Assembly (NCBI GenBank): GCA_019359035.1
Contig: JAHHIC010000034.1
Location: forward strand, 167,251 to 231,250
Length of the DNA: 64,000 bases
Direction: 5' to 3'
Origin: Scytonematopsis contorta HA4267-MV1
GTDB lineage: Bacteria; Cyanobacteriota; Cyanobacteriia; Cyanobacteriales; Nostocaceae
Positions 8,711-17,472 of this stretch are shown piece after piece (positions within the stretch are counted from its first letter, which is position 1; each line of letters begins with the position of its first letter). Below the pieces are notes generated by a model that saw only the letters and a program-made list of their open reading frames with translations, made no database searches and was not told the origin of the DNA. Made by a program: the position numbers and the translations under genes.

Positions 8711-11290
8711 CTAATGACCAATTGGTAATGTGAAATAAAATATGCTTCCTCTTTCTAAAACACTTTCTGCCCAAATTTGGCCGTTGTGTTGCTGTATTAT
8801 GTTACGACAAATTGCTAATCCTAATCCCGTACCTCCTTGAAGTCGAGAGTTTGAAGCATCAACTTGTTGAAACCTATCAAAAATTGTTTCTAATTTATCT
8901 TCTGGAATTCCTCTTCCTTGGTCTCTTACTTGAAATAATATGCTGTTCGTACTGGTAGTTGTACCTGTTTTTGCTTTTTGTGTCTTTACTTCCCCACCTT
9001 TTGTGTCTACAACATCCACTTCTTCGGCACTCAAGCAAACCGTGGAACCTGGAGGGGAAAATTTAATTGCGTTGCTCAGCAAATTTGTTATTGTTTGTAT
9101 TATTCTATCTGAGTCTGCCCATAGCTGAACTGATAATGGTATTAATTCTAAATTAATTTCAGCTTTTTCTGCCATCGCTCGCATTTCGTCTACGGCTTGA
9201 ACCATCAATTCCGTAGCGTCGCAATTTTCTTTCTGGATTGTCATTTTTCCGGAATTAATGCGCTCAATGTCTAAAATATCGTTAATTAAACGTACTAATC
9301 TATTTGTATTATCAAAGGCAATTTCCAGCATTCGCTGACTTTTTTCTGGTTGATTTTCCAAAGAACCGCGAGCGAGTAAACCCAAAGCACTGCGAATTGA
9401 GGTTAAAGGTGTTCGCAGTTCGTGACTGACTACGGAGATAAACTCATCCTTCATCTTTTCTACCAGTTTGCGCTCGGTTATATCCTTAAAAATGACAACC
9501 GCACCAACTATCTTACCTTGTTCTCTAATTGGTGTTGATACGTACTCTACTGGAAATTGTGTCCCGTCTTTACGGTAAAAAATATCATCCGTAATATGTT
9601 GTATTGCTCCTGTTTCCAGAGTAGCGCGTATGGGGTTATCTTGCCATAAATAAGGTGTTGCGTCTGATTGTGAATGCTTGGCAATGACATGCATCAATTT
9701 ATTTTCTGTAGAGATAAAAATTGGCTGATAATGTGTTGCATCAGCTTCTAAATCTCTCAGTTCTTCTACTCGATATCCCAGCATCCTCGCTGCGGCTGGA
9801 TTAATAAAGGTAATTTTTCCTTTAGTATCTAAACCGTAAATACCCTCACCTGCTGAGTTCAGAATTAATTCGTTTTGCTTACTAAGACGTTGTAATTCTG
9901 CCGTTCTTTCTTCTACACGTCTCTCTAGCTGGGCGTTTAATGCAGATATTTTTACCTCGGCTTGTTTGCGTTCTTGTATATCTAATTGCAAGCTAGTATT
10001 TAGTCCATGTACCTGTTGATACAAATGGTATTGATGAATGGCCATCGCAAAATGACTACCAAGGGAACCAGCCAGTTCAATTTCCCCCACAGTCCAAGAT
10101 TGTGCTTGACCTTCTTTTAGCTCACGCCATGTTTCAAAAGATTGAATCGGAAGCAAATGTCGGGGGTCATCGCGGTCTGGTCTTCGTGCCCATAGAGTTT
10201 CGATATTTATTTCGCGACGAAAAATTGTTAGATAACCTAACATTGAGGAGCGGTATTGCAAGCGAATTACCAGCAAACTGCGAATTTCCTTTTCAGAAAA
10301 AAACATTTTCCAGTATTCTGGCAACTCTACTTCGTGTAAATCTCCTATTGCCCAAATTTGATTCCCATCAGGAACTGTAGCCGTTTGACTATTTAACCAA
10401 CTACTCCAAGTAGGGTGTTCCTCGAAGGGGGGGAGTTCACCATTACCCACTCCCCACTCCCCACTCCCCACAACTTGCGCTTCAAAAGAGTTTGGGACTA
10501 TGTAAATTCTGCCTCCTGCACCTGATAATGCTGGTACTGTCAACTCTAGTGCTTGTTGCAGTTGCATTTCTGTCATTGAATGCAGTAGTTTGGCTACCCG
10601 ATTAATTGTTGCTTCTTGTTTTGCTTGAGCACGGGTTTGTTCTAGTAAAGTTGACTGGGCGATCGCAATTGAGAGTTGGTCAGCAACTAGCTGGACAATT
10701 TGCAATTCTCGCTGTGTAACTTGATGGGGGGAACTGTGGTGGGATACTAATAAACCCCATAGTTGATGGCGATGCAAAATTGGTACAACTAAAGAAGACT
10801 GAACTCCCATTGAGGTAAGATATTCTACATGACAAGGGTCTGTACAACGAAAAAGAATATTATCTTCGGTTAATGATTCGCCTGTTTCGACAGAATCTAA
10901 GGGACTTAAACCAATTTGCTGTGCAGCAACATCGACAATGGAACGTTGACGTGCTTTAAGAAACATTTCTCGTGCTTCGGGTGGAATATCCTCAGCGGGA
11001 AAATGTTGTCCCAAAAGTGATGGTAGAGATTTTTCATTTACAGATTCCGCAACTACTTCACCACTAGCATCAGCATCAAAACGATACACTTTAACGCGGT
11101 CAGTTCCTAAAAATGCTCTAACTTCTGCTACAGTACCTGTAAGAATTTCTGGTAATTCTAAGGATTGACGAATTCTATTCATCATCCTATGTAACAACAC
11201 TTCTAAAGAAGAAATATTTTTCCCACCTCCTTCTGTTTGAGAATTTGAAGCTTGGGAATTTGAAGCTTGAGAATTATTAGACTGCATCAT
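8711..11290 (-). CDS. rfpA: RfpA-like knotless phytochrome histidine kinase
   Basis: Red/far-red photoreceptor that starts the FaRLiP response by phosphorylating RfpB/RfpC. The 859-residue protein has no N-terminal PAS domain, as expected of a knotless phytochrome. Order: polar repeat-rich start (1-25), bilin-binding GAF (30-215) with AEDIPPEAR and chromophore Cys153 in DPCHVEYL, PHY-like domain (230-425) with the tongue FRREINIETLW, coiled coil, PAS (470-610), HisKA with phospho-His623 (VSHELRTPL) and a HATPase with GGTGLGLAI. Start codons overlap the rfpB stop by 14 bases, which suggests coupled translation. An STRR is inserted in frame at residues 275-284. The sequence EYLTSMGV follows the Cys as in phytochromes. 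Confidence 0.92.
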   Translation of the reverse strand: MMQSNNSQASNSQASNSQTEGGGKNISSLEVLLHRMMNRIRQSLELPEILTGTVAEVRAFLGTDRVKVYRFDADASGEVVAESVNEKSLPSLLGQHFPAEDIPPEAREMFLKARQRSIVDVAAQQIGLSPLDSVETGESLTEDNILFRCTDPCHVEYLTSMGVQSSLVVPILHRHQLWGLLVSHHSSPHQVTQRELQIVQLVADQLSIAIAQSTLLEQTRAQAKQEATINRVAKLLHSMTEMQLQQALELTVPALSGAGGRIYIVPNSFEAQVVGSGEWGVGNGELPPFEEHPTWSSWLNSQTATVPDGNQIWAIGDLHEVELPEYWKMFFSEKEIRSLLVIRLQYRSSMLGYLTIFRREINIETLWARRPDRDDPRHLLPIQSFETWRELKEGQAQSWTVGEIELAGSLGSHFAMAIHQYHLYQQVHGLNTSLQLDIQERKQAEVKISALNAQLERRVEERTAELQRLSKQNELILNSAGEGIYGLDTKGKITFINPAAARMLGYRVEELRDLEADATHYQPIFISTENKLMHVIAKHSQSDATPYLWQDNPIRATLETGAIQHITDDIFYRKDGTQFPVEYVSTPIREQGKIVGAVVIFKDITERKLVEKMKDEFISVVSHELRTPLTSIRSALGLLARGSLENQPEKSQRMLEIAFDNTNRLVRLINDILDIERINSGKMTIQKENCDATELMVQAVDEMRAMAEKAEINLELIPLSVQLWADSDRIIQTITNLLSNAIKFSPPGSTVCLSAEEVDVVDTKGGEVKTQKAKTGTTTSTNSILFQVRDQGRGIPEDKLETIFDRFQQVDASNSRLQGGTGLGLAICRNIIQQHNGQIWAESVLERGSIFYFTLPIGH
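10438..10473. repeat. In-frame STRR inside rfpA
   Basis: Three copies of ACTCCCC plus a CATTACCC unit sit inside the PHY-like domain and encode GSGEWGVGNGE (about residues 275-285). The same unit is found in intergenic DNA at 31530-31550. The insertion keeps the reading frame. Confidence 0.75.
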
Positions 11291-12377
11291 CCAAAACCAA
11301 ATCTAGAACTAATTTGTCAAACTGGCTAAAAGCTGGCTTTTTTAATTCTAAAGAAAGACGTGTGACCAAATCACAAAAATTATTTATCAGGCTTTCATTT
11401 AAATTAGCCTCTGGCTGTAACAACTGTTCTAAAGAGCAAGCTAAACGTGAACCTTCATCAAAACCAAAAATTCCTAATGAACCCGCTAATTTATGTGCAG
11501 CTCGTCTTGCAGTCTTTTTTTGTTCTGCATTTAGCATTCCGTATTCCATCATTACACAAGTAGCTTCTTGCAAAATTTGTAAGCGCTCGTGACTTTGGTA
11601 TTTGAGTTTTTCCCATACATCAGTTAATGCATTTTTTGTTTGCTGCTTTTTTTCTATTGATGGAGCAAAGTCTGGTATGTAAACAGTATCTTTTTGGCTA
11701 ACGTCAATCTCTTTTAAGCGATACCCTAAGCCATATACTGTCTCGATAAAATCACTTGGAGCACCAGCATTACTGAGTTTTTGCCGCAAACCTTTGATAT
11801 GAGCTGTGACTGTATCCTCTTTAGGAGCTTCTTCCACAGACCAGAGATGGTCAAGAATTTTGCTGCGACTAAAAACAATATTACTGTTCTTAACAAAAAG
11901 CTCTAACAAGCGATATTCTTTAGGAGTTAAATTCAACAATTCTCCTTTATAAATAGCTTCACAACTACCAAAATCCAGCCGTAGATACTCCCACTCAAAT
12001 ACAGATTGTATTGGTGCATTTCTCCGTCTAAGCAAAACGCGAATTCTAGCTAATAATTCGGTGACATCAAAAGGTTTAACAACATAGTCATCAGCTCCTG
12101 CATCCAACCCTATAACCTTATGAGAACTAGAATTTTGTGCTGTGAGTAACAAAACAGGTGTTTGATAATTATGGGAACGCAAGCGCTGGCAAAGTTTTAT
12201 ACCATCTAATTTTGGCAACATGACATCTAGCAAAATCAAATCATAGCTGAAAGCTTCTGCTAACTCCCAACCAATTAAACCATCATTCGCAACATCAACA
12301 AGATAGCGTTGATTACCAAGAAGATTTTCCAGAGTCTTAGCTACACACTCGTCATCTTCCACCACTAAAATCCGCAT
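11277..12377 (-). CDS. rfpB: RfpB-like OmpR-type response regulator with HPt domain
   Basis: DNA-binding regulator of the FaRLiP genes. The 366-residue protein has a receiver domain (1-120; Asp8-Asp9, phospho-Asp51, Lys101), a winged-helix DNA-binding domain (130-225; LTPKEYRLLELF, ending ETVYGLGYRL) and a histidine phosphotransfer domain (265-345) with His295 in AHKLAGSLGIFGF. Published RfpB proteins are described with a receiver on each side of the DNA-binding domain; no second receiver is present here and the protein ends 20 residues after the HPt domain. It is first in the operon and overlaps rfpA by 14 bases. The REC-wHTH-HPt order would allow a phosphorelay through RfpC. Confidence 0.87.
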   Translation of the reverse strand: MRILVVEDDECVAKTLENLLGNQRYLVDVANDGLIGWELAEAFSYDLILLDVMLPKLDGIKLCQRLRSHNYQTPVLLLTAQNSSSHKVIGLDAGADDYVVKPFDVTELLARIRVLLRRRNAPIQSVFEWEYLRLDFGSCEAIYKGELLNLTPKEYRLLELFVKNSNIVFSRSKILDHLWSVEEAPKEDTVTAHIKGLRQKLSNAGAPSDFIETVYGLGYRLKEIDVSQKDTVYIPDFAPSIEKKQQTKNALTDVWEKLKYQSHERLQILQEATCVMMEYGMLNAEQKKTARRAAHKLAGSLGIFGFDEGSRLACSLEQLLQPEANLNESLINNFCDLVTRLSLELKKPAFSQFDKLVLDLVLDDAV

Positions 12378-12687
12378 GGAATATTACCCCGCTGCAAGTC
12401 AAAACTTGATTTTCGTCAAAAATTCACAAAAATTAATATTACGGTTGTACAGAAAGGTTCTACTTATATTAAAATCTACAACTCACTTATCAAAAATGCC
12501 ATAAGTATCTTCAGGGAAAACAAAAATGTATTTGTGTATCAAAATCTGCCACTTTCCAATTATCAACTTATTTATCACACTATAGTCATATACCTTAAGA
12601 AAATATAATTTTTGTTTACTAAAATTGATAATTAATCAAATCAACACCTTCAAGAATAAGGAAAAATACAAGAACCTAACCCCCCTA

Positions 12688-12768
12688 CCCCCCTTCCCTA
12701 GGAGGGAAGGGGGGAAATTTTTTCTTGTTTCCTTTTTTTCTTGTTCCCCTTCCCTCCTAGGGAAGGGG
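12688..12768. repeat. Pair of C/G-rich hairpins
   Basis: Two perfect hairpins with 12-bp and 10-bp stems (CCCCCCTTCCCT and CCCCTTCCCT, each with its complement), 32 bases apart, of the same family as 458-482. They could act as bidirectional terminators or insulators between the divergent units. Confidence 0.7.
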
Positions 12769-13001
12769 TTAGGGGTTAGGTTCTTTATTAACTATTGTAA
12801 AGTAAATCTTTTTCTTCATTGGTTCTTCATTTTTATTAGTTATTGTGCAAATCAATGACCTGGAAGTTGGGTTGCTGTAGCTGTATTGGTCTAACTGCAA
12901 CAAATTACTCCATCGTATTTGGTTCTGCCACACCATTACGATGGGGAATTTCTCCAAATACTGGAAGATAAAATGTTACTACCTTTGATTTGTGATATTG
13001 G

Positions 13002-13029
13002 CATTACACTTTTTTCTGTGAGTGTAATG
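13002..13029. promoter_or_regulatory. Perfect inverted repeat upstream of psaF2
   Basis: CATTACACT and AGTGTAATG, 9 bp each, separated by 10 bases, 90 bases before the psaF2 ATG. A direct repeat of TTTTAATCTGA (13084-13094 and 13097-13107, 13-bp period) lies between it and the start codon. These are candidates for operator sites; the cognate protein is unknown. Confidence 0.35.
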
Positions 13030-13118
13030 TTATTAAAAAAAATTGACCCAGAATCCATATCTGGTACATATCTAGCACTGCTGTTTTAATCTGATGTTTT
13101 AATCTGAGATTCCTACTC

Positions 13119-13601
13119 ATGAAACGACTATTAGCACTGATTTTAGCCATTTTTCTGTGGGTAAATATTGTCCCACCAGCATTGGCAGAAAATACGACAC
13201 TTGTTCCTTGTAACAAATCTCCCGCTTTTGTGGAACGAGTGAAAAATGCTCCTGATAGTTATTACACCACAAAACCATTTAAGGCTTACTCAGAAAATTT
13301 ACTTTGCGGAGATGATGGTTTACCTCATTTACCTTTAGACCGCTTGAGTTTAGCATTTGATGTGATAACTCCGATTGCAATGTTCCTTTATATTGCTGGT
13401 TGGATTGGTTGGACTGGTCGTTCTTATTTAATCGCAATTAGAAAACAAGGTGCTGCGGAAGAGAAGGAATTATTTATCGATGTGCCTTTGTTTGTTGGTT
13501 GTATGCTGATGGCTTTTGCTTGGCCTGCTGCTGTATTCAAAGAATTTGTTACTGGTGAACTAGTTGCAAAAGACGAGGAAATTCCGATTTCTGTGCGGTA
13601 G
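13119..13601 (+). CDS. psaF2: PsaF, photosystem I subunit III (probable far-red paralogue)
   Basis: Lumen-facing photosystem I subunit that in plants and algae helps dock plastocyanin or cytochrome c6. The 160-residue precursor has a signal peptide (LLALILAIFLWVNIVPPALA, cleaved before ENTT) followed by the PsaF core: LVPCNKSPAFVER with a Cys pair completed by LLCGDDGLPHL, then two hydrophobic segments (about 85-105 and 125-145). It is followed by psaJ2 and a terminator. It lies divergent from the rfp operon in a cluster of other far-red paralogues and has no gmk neighbour, so the far-red copy is the likely identity; only a genome-wide comparison could prove it. Confidence 0.9.
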   Translation: MKRLLALILAIFLWVNIVPPALAENTTLVPCNKSPAFVERVKNAPDSYYTTKPFKAYSENLLCGDDGLPHLPLDRLSLAFDVITPIAMFLYIAGWIGWTGRSYLIAIRKQGAAEEKELFIDVPLFVGCMLMAFAWPAAVFKEFVTGELVAKDEEIPISVR

Positions 13602-13706
13602 TATATGTAGTTTTAAGTTTTGAGCTTTGAGTTGTAGTGCGCGAACACACCGTATATAGCAAACGGGCACATTTTATATAGCAATCGGCTACATGGAGAA
13701 ACACTC

Positions 13707-13853
13707 ATGGAAACACGTTATTTGTTGAAGTATCTTACCACTGTTCCTGTGGTCGCAACCTTTGCTGTAATCATTTTGTTTGTTATTTTTGTGGAATTAA
13801 ATTACATTTTTCCAGGCTTACAATATGGAACATTTTTTCATCCTTTACCCTAA
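13707..13853 (+). CDS. psaJ2: PsaJ, photosystem I subunit IX (probable far-red paralogue)
   Basis: One-helix photosystem I subunit beside PsaF. The ORF of 48 residues begins METRYLLKYLTTVPVVATFA, has one hydrophobic helix (about 13-32) and ends NYIFPGLQYGTFFHPLP, the PsaJ pattern (conserved N-Y-x-P and F-F-H-P-L end). GGAG lies 7 bases before the ATG. It is 105 bases after psaF2 and is followed by a strong terminator, so psaF2-psaJ2 form one unit. Confidence 0.93.
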   Translation: METRYLLKYLTTVPVVATFAVIILFVIFVELNYIFPGLQYGTFFHPLP

Positions 13854-13927
13854 CTAACTCATCTTTTTGAGTTTAGTAATTTCTTATTGCTTGCTTTTTG
13901 TGGAACTTACAACAATCGTCGCATTAT

Positions 13928-13963
13928 CCTCTAAGATATTTTTCTTAGAGGTTTTATTTTTTT
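13928..13963 (+). terminator. Intrinsic terminator of psaF2-psaJ2
   Basis: A 9-bp perfect stem (CCTCTAAGA with its complement, 6-base loop) followed by TTTTATTTTTTT, 75 bases after the psaJ2 stop codon. Confidence 0.85.
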
Positions 13964-13972
13964 CTACGAACT

Positions 13973-15646
13973 TCACATACCAAATTTCGCTGAAAGTTCT
14001 TTAATCTCTTCTTCCTCTAACTTTCTAAATAGTGGATAAATTACATTAATTGGATGACCAGGAACCAAAGTATCTAAGTTAACACTCTCGCTAACCTTTG
14101 TGGTTCTGTCAGTATCTGCTAAATTCAATGCGTCAAAAAGCTTTGCAGAAGTAAAGGGAATAATTGGAGCAGAAACAAGTGCATAAGTTCTGATTAAATT
14201 AATACAAACTCGCACAACTAAAGCTGCTTCTTCACGGTTGACTTTAATTAATTTCCAGGGTGCCCGTTCATCAATATATTGATTCCCGACAGACCATAAA
14301 GAATAAAGAGCTTCTATTGCTTTTCTAAACTCCATATTTTGTAAGGAATCACAGTATCTACTTACTAGTTGCTCACAGGTATTTTGTAATTCTTGCTCTC
14401 TTTCACCCAAACTTCCGCCCGCTGGGACTAATGTACCAAAATGATTGGCAGTAAACTTAAGAGTCCGATTCACAAAATTACCAAAGGTATCAGCCAATTC
14501 TTTATTAACTTTTACTTGAAATAATTCCCAAGTAAAACCTGAATCAGCAGACTCAGGAATCATTGACAAAAGAGCATATCGCCAATAATCTGCAGGTAAA
14601 AGCGAAAGTGCTTGGTCTAGAAAAATGCCCCGTTTGGCGCTAGTCGAAAACTTCTTACCATAATATGTCAACCAATTAAATCCCCTAATTTGGTCAGCTA
14701 GCTTCCAGTTTTCTCGCGTGCCCAAAATCATGGCTGGGAACATAATGGTATGGAATGGCAAATTATCTTTAGCCATAAATTGTACGTACTTGGTGTTTTC
14801 TGTATTGCACCACCAAGTTTCCCAATCTTGAGAATTTTCTATACCCCATCCTTTGGTAGCAGAAATATACCCAACGGGTGCATCAAACCAAACATAAAAA
14901 ACTTTTCCCTCAAACCCTGGACGAGGAACGGGTACTCCCCAGTTCATATCGCGAGTAATACATCTATCTTGAAGACCTTCATTTAACCACTTCATCGCAA
15001 TTGATTTGGTGAGGTTGCACCAATTTGGATGCTCATCAACCCAAGCTTTTATCTCATGGGAAAGTTTAGAAAGTTTTAAGAACAAGTGCTTGGTTTTTCT
15101 AACTTCTAAACGTTTGCTTGCGGAAATTGCAGAACGTGGTTCAATTAAATCTGTTGGGTCTAGTAAAGATGTACAATTTTCGCATTGGTCTCCCCTTGCT
15201 GATTCGTATCCACAATGGGGACAAGTACCAATAATATATCTGTCGGGTAAAAAACGCTTGTCGTCAAGAGAGTAAATTTGGCTTATTTCCCTTTCCTCGA
15301 TAAAACCGTTTTTATCAAGGGAATGATAGAAATGCTGAGTTAACTCGTGATTATAAATTGATGAGTTCCGACCAAAATAGTCAAATGATAAACCCAGGTC
15401 TCTGTAAATTTCTGCTTGGGTATTGTGCAATCTTTGACAAAAAGTTTCTACATCAAGTCCTGCTTCTGATGCTGCTATCTCAGTTGGAGTACCATGTTCG
15501 TCGGTAGCACAAATGAAAAGAACTGTTTCGCCTTCTTGTCTCAAAAAACGAGCATATACATCTGCCGGAAGCATGGAACCTACGAAGTTACCCAGGTGTT
15601 TTATACCGTTTATGTACGGTAATGCGCTTGTGACTAAATACTTGAC
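13973..15646 (-). CDS. MetG-type methionyl-tRNA synthetase paralogue, no canonical start codon
   Basis: Charges tRNA-Met in the cytoplasm. The first ATG is at 15574, but clear homology continues 24 codons upstream: VKYLVTSALPYINGIKHLGN (15646 downward) contains the class I HIGH motif as HLGN. No ATG, GTG or TTG occurs in this frame between that segment and an upstream stop codon. Other parts look sound: four-Cys zinc site (CPHCGYESARGDQCENC), WFDAPVGYISATK, and the KMSKS loop as KKFSTSAKRG. The zinc site makes it E. coli-like. The C-terminal part ends near residue 557 without the tRNA-binding EMAP domain. Either an unusual start codon is used or the start has been lost. Probably a horizontally acquired second MetRS. 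Confidence 0.8.
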   Translation of the reverse strand, partial: VKYLVTSALPYINGIKHLGNFVGSMLPADVYARFLRQEGETVLFICATDEHGTPTEIAASEAGLDVETFCQRLHNTQAEIYRDLGLSFDYFGRNSSIYNHELTQHFYHSLDKNGFIEEREISQIYSLDDKRFLPDRYIIGTCPHCGYESARGDQCENCTSLLDPTDLIEPRSAISASKRLEVRKTKHLFLKLSKLSHEIKAWVDEHPNWCNLTKSIAMKWLNEGLQDRCITRDMNWGVPVPRPGFEGKVFYVWFDAPVGYISATKGWGIENSQDWETWWCNTENTKYVQFMAKDNLPFHTIMFPAMILGTRENWKLADQIRGFNWLTYYGKKFSTSAKRGIFLDQALSLLPADYWRYALLSMIPESADSGFTWELFQVKVNKELADTFGNFVNRTLKFTANHFGTLVPAGGSLGEREQELQNTCEQLVSRYCDSLQNMEFRKAIEALYSLWSVGNQYIDERAPWKLIKVNREEAALVVRVCINLIRTYALVSAPIIPFTSAKLFDALNLADTDRTTKVSESVNLDTLVPGHPINVIYPLFRKLEEEEIKELSAKFGM

Positions 15647-15806
15647 CTTGTTGTAATTCGTATTTTTAGGAATTATAGAAAAAGTGGAGAATTTACACCT
15701 ACCTAAATGAAGATTATTGTTTTAGATTCTTCTTACTTCTTATAATACACTATGTTACATGAAAATAATCTACTCAGGGACTACCAATAAAAAATCTCAA
15801 CTTTTT

Positions 15807-15864
15807 GTGGGATGGTCTTCCAGACCGTCCATAGACAAGGACGGGCAAGGATGCCCACCCCACA
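15807..15864. repeat. Dispersed GGGCAAGGATGCCCACCCCAC element
   Basis: The core GGGCAAGGATGCCCACCCC with flanking GTGGGATGG arms recurs at about 30249-30283, 33986-34022 and 49711-49743, with weaker forms at 36273-36304 and 41801-41830. All copies lie between genes. Here it lies against the mtnW stop codon and may act as a 3' hairpin. Confidence 0.65.
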
Positions 15865-15866
15865 AC

Positions 15867-17033
15867 CTAGAAAACACCCCACTTTTGAATCGCACTCTTA
15901 AGCGCTCCCTCAGGCAAACTTTCCAAATCAAAAGATTTATCCTCTGCAACCCGCTCCAAAGCTTCAAAAAAAGCCTTAACACCAGCAGCAGGACTGTCGG
16001 GGTGGTCCATAATACCCGTACCCGCATTTAAAACAACATCTTTCCCATAATCAGCCAAAGCTCTACTAACAACTCCTGGATGTATTCCCGCAGAAGGTAC
16101 TGGCAAAACATTTCGCTCTCGCAAAGCATCACGAATTTTAGCTTCTTCCTCAGCTGCGAACGGCAAATTCCCATAGTGTGCCGGATACAACACCGCATCT
16201 GCACCAGCATAGCCCATCATAGTTCCCAACATAACAGAGTATGCATAGCCATAATCAGGGCTAGCACAAATTGCTCCAGCACTTGCAGGATGTATAAAAA
16301 TAGGTACATTAATTTCTGGGTCAGATGCCAAGGCTTCCAGTACGGAAAATCCATAAGCAAACACATTTAATAGTAAAGCATTCGCACCAGCACTAACTAA
16401 ATTACGTGCCTTCTGTAACAATTTAGCAGCATTTCCCGTTACATTTACTGCATATAACACTGTGCGACCAGTATCTTGCTTGACAGTTTCAATGACTTCG
16501 CGACAGGCTTGTAAACGTTCTGATGTGGGCGCAGAATCGAGGTCAGCCATAATTTCGTCATCCTTAATAATATCTAATCCCGCATAAGCTACCTCAGAAA
16601 AAATTGCAGCATGGTCTTTTGCAGAAAGCCCTAACGCGGGTTTAAAAATTGCCATTACTAAAGGACGATTAAATACCCCCAATTGCTGACGAATACCAGT
16701 AATACCAAACTTTGGGCACAAACCGTAATTTTCTGGTAAACGTACCTCAATTACTTTTGCCGCACCAGCCATCGAGTACTTTCCGAATATCATAGTTAGC
16801 AGACTGGGGATATCATTTTCGACATTTGCTAAAGGAAAACGAATTGTAGCAACACTGTATCCCGTAGGCTCTGTTTCCACAGATAAAACATCAGCTAAAT
16901 GAGAGCGTAAAGAGCCTTCTTTATGAGCAAAACGCGCATCCCAAGTCCCGACCGTTTGTCCAACGGCAATGATTTTTGCTTGTCGCTGTGCATCGACACT
17001 TGGGGGAAAGCGGTAGTCTACTTCAATAGCCAT
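15867..17033 (-). CDS. mtnW: RuBisCO-like protein, 2,3-diketo-5-methylthiopentyl-1-phosphate enolase
   Basis: Form IV RuBisCO-like protein of the methionine salvage pathway; enolises 2,3-diketo-5-methylthiopentyl-1-phosphate and does not fix CO2. The 388-residue sequence has the RuBisCO large-subunit barrel: IFKPALGLS (about 129-137), the metal-binding GLDIIKDDE with the carbamylated Lys157, Asp159 and Glu160, the HPASAG strand and GIHPG. Loop 6 lacks the classical catalytic Lys motif of true RuBisCO. The sequence fits the YkrW/MtnW branch known from Bacillus and Microcystis. Other salvage genes are not visible nearby. It precedes the MetRS paralogue on the same strand, about 220 bp apart. 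Confidence 0.85.
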   Translation of the reverse strand: MAIEVDYRFPPSVDAQRQAKIIAVGQTVGTWDARFAHKEGSLRSHLADVLSVETEPTGYSVATIRFPLANVENDIPSLLTMIFGKYSMAGAAKVIEVRLPENYGLCPKFGITGIRQQLGVFNRPLVMAIFKPALGLSAKDHAAIFSEVAYAGLDIIKDDEIMADLDSAPTSERLQACREVIETVKQDTGRTVLYAVNVTGNAAKLLQKARNLVSAGANALLLNVFAYGFSVLEALASDPEINVPIFIHPASAGAICASPDYGYAYSVMLGTMMGYAGADAVLYPAHYGNLPFAAEEEAKIRDALRERNVLPVPSAGIHPGVVSRALADYGKDVVLNAGTGIMDHPDSPAAGVKAFFEALERVAEDKSFDLESLPEGALKSAIQKWGVF

Positions 17034-17259
17034 GAAACCACAGAATGTAAAAGGGAACTAATAAATGGGAATAATTTGGTTAAAACAAATTCATCCGAAT
17101 CATTCCAAATAATAATGCTTTTCGTTTACTCAGCAGCAAATAAATCAGAGACCGCGCTGTTGAAACGCTTAAAGGATGTCGCAAAAACAACTCACCAACA
17201 AAATTACACTTTGCGGGAATACCCTTTAAGCGTCCGCTAGCTACAGTAAAAGCACTGAA

Positions 17260-17472
17260 TTATTTGATTTTTAATTTTTTCTTGGACTTAACTTCCTTCA
17301 TAGGAGGCTTCTCATTTTTGGGTTTAGGCGGCCGACAGCGCTCGCAATATAAAGGTTGTGAAGGAAAACAAATCCGTTCAGACACCTGATTGCATTCTTT
17401 ACAGACGAATCGATACGATTTTTGTCTAATGATACGAACGTGAGCCTTGACAAATACTTCCTTAGTTTCCAC
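17260..17472 (-). CDS. Small basic zinc-ribbon protein
   Basis: The 70-residue protein has two CxxC knuckles (CKEC about 24-27 and CERC about 38-41) and a long Lys/Pro-rich tail ending in KSKKKLKIK. This is a zinc-ribbon fold with a basic tail, perhaps for nucleic acid binding. Small proteins of this look are common in cyanobacteria; I do not recognise a named family. It is upstream of mtnW on the same strand with 226 bp between. Confidence 0.6.
   Translation of the reverse strand: METKEVFVKAHVRIIRQKSYRFVCKECNQVSERICFPSQPLYCERCRPPKPKNEKPPMKEVKSKKKLKIK

Larger units (their letters stand above)
12378..13118. other. Divergent rfpB / psaF2 intergenic region
   Basis: About 740 bp that must hold the promoters of both the rfp operon and psaF2-psaJ2. 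It is AT-rich. It contains two G/C hairpins (12688-12714 and 12746-12768), an inverted repeat at 13002-13029 and a direct repeat at 13084-13107. No credible gene is seen; short open frames here come from the hairpins. Confidence 0.6.

Noticed and set aside
15867..17240. Several plus-strand ORFs opposite mtnW
   Set aside because: They are shadows of the strongly supported RuBisCO-like gene.
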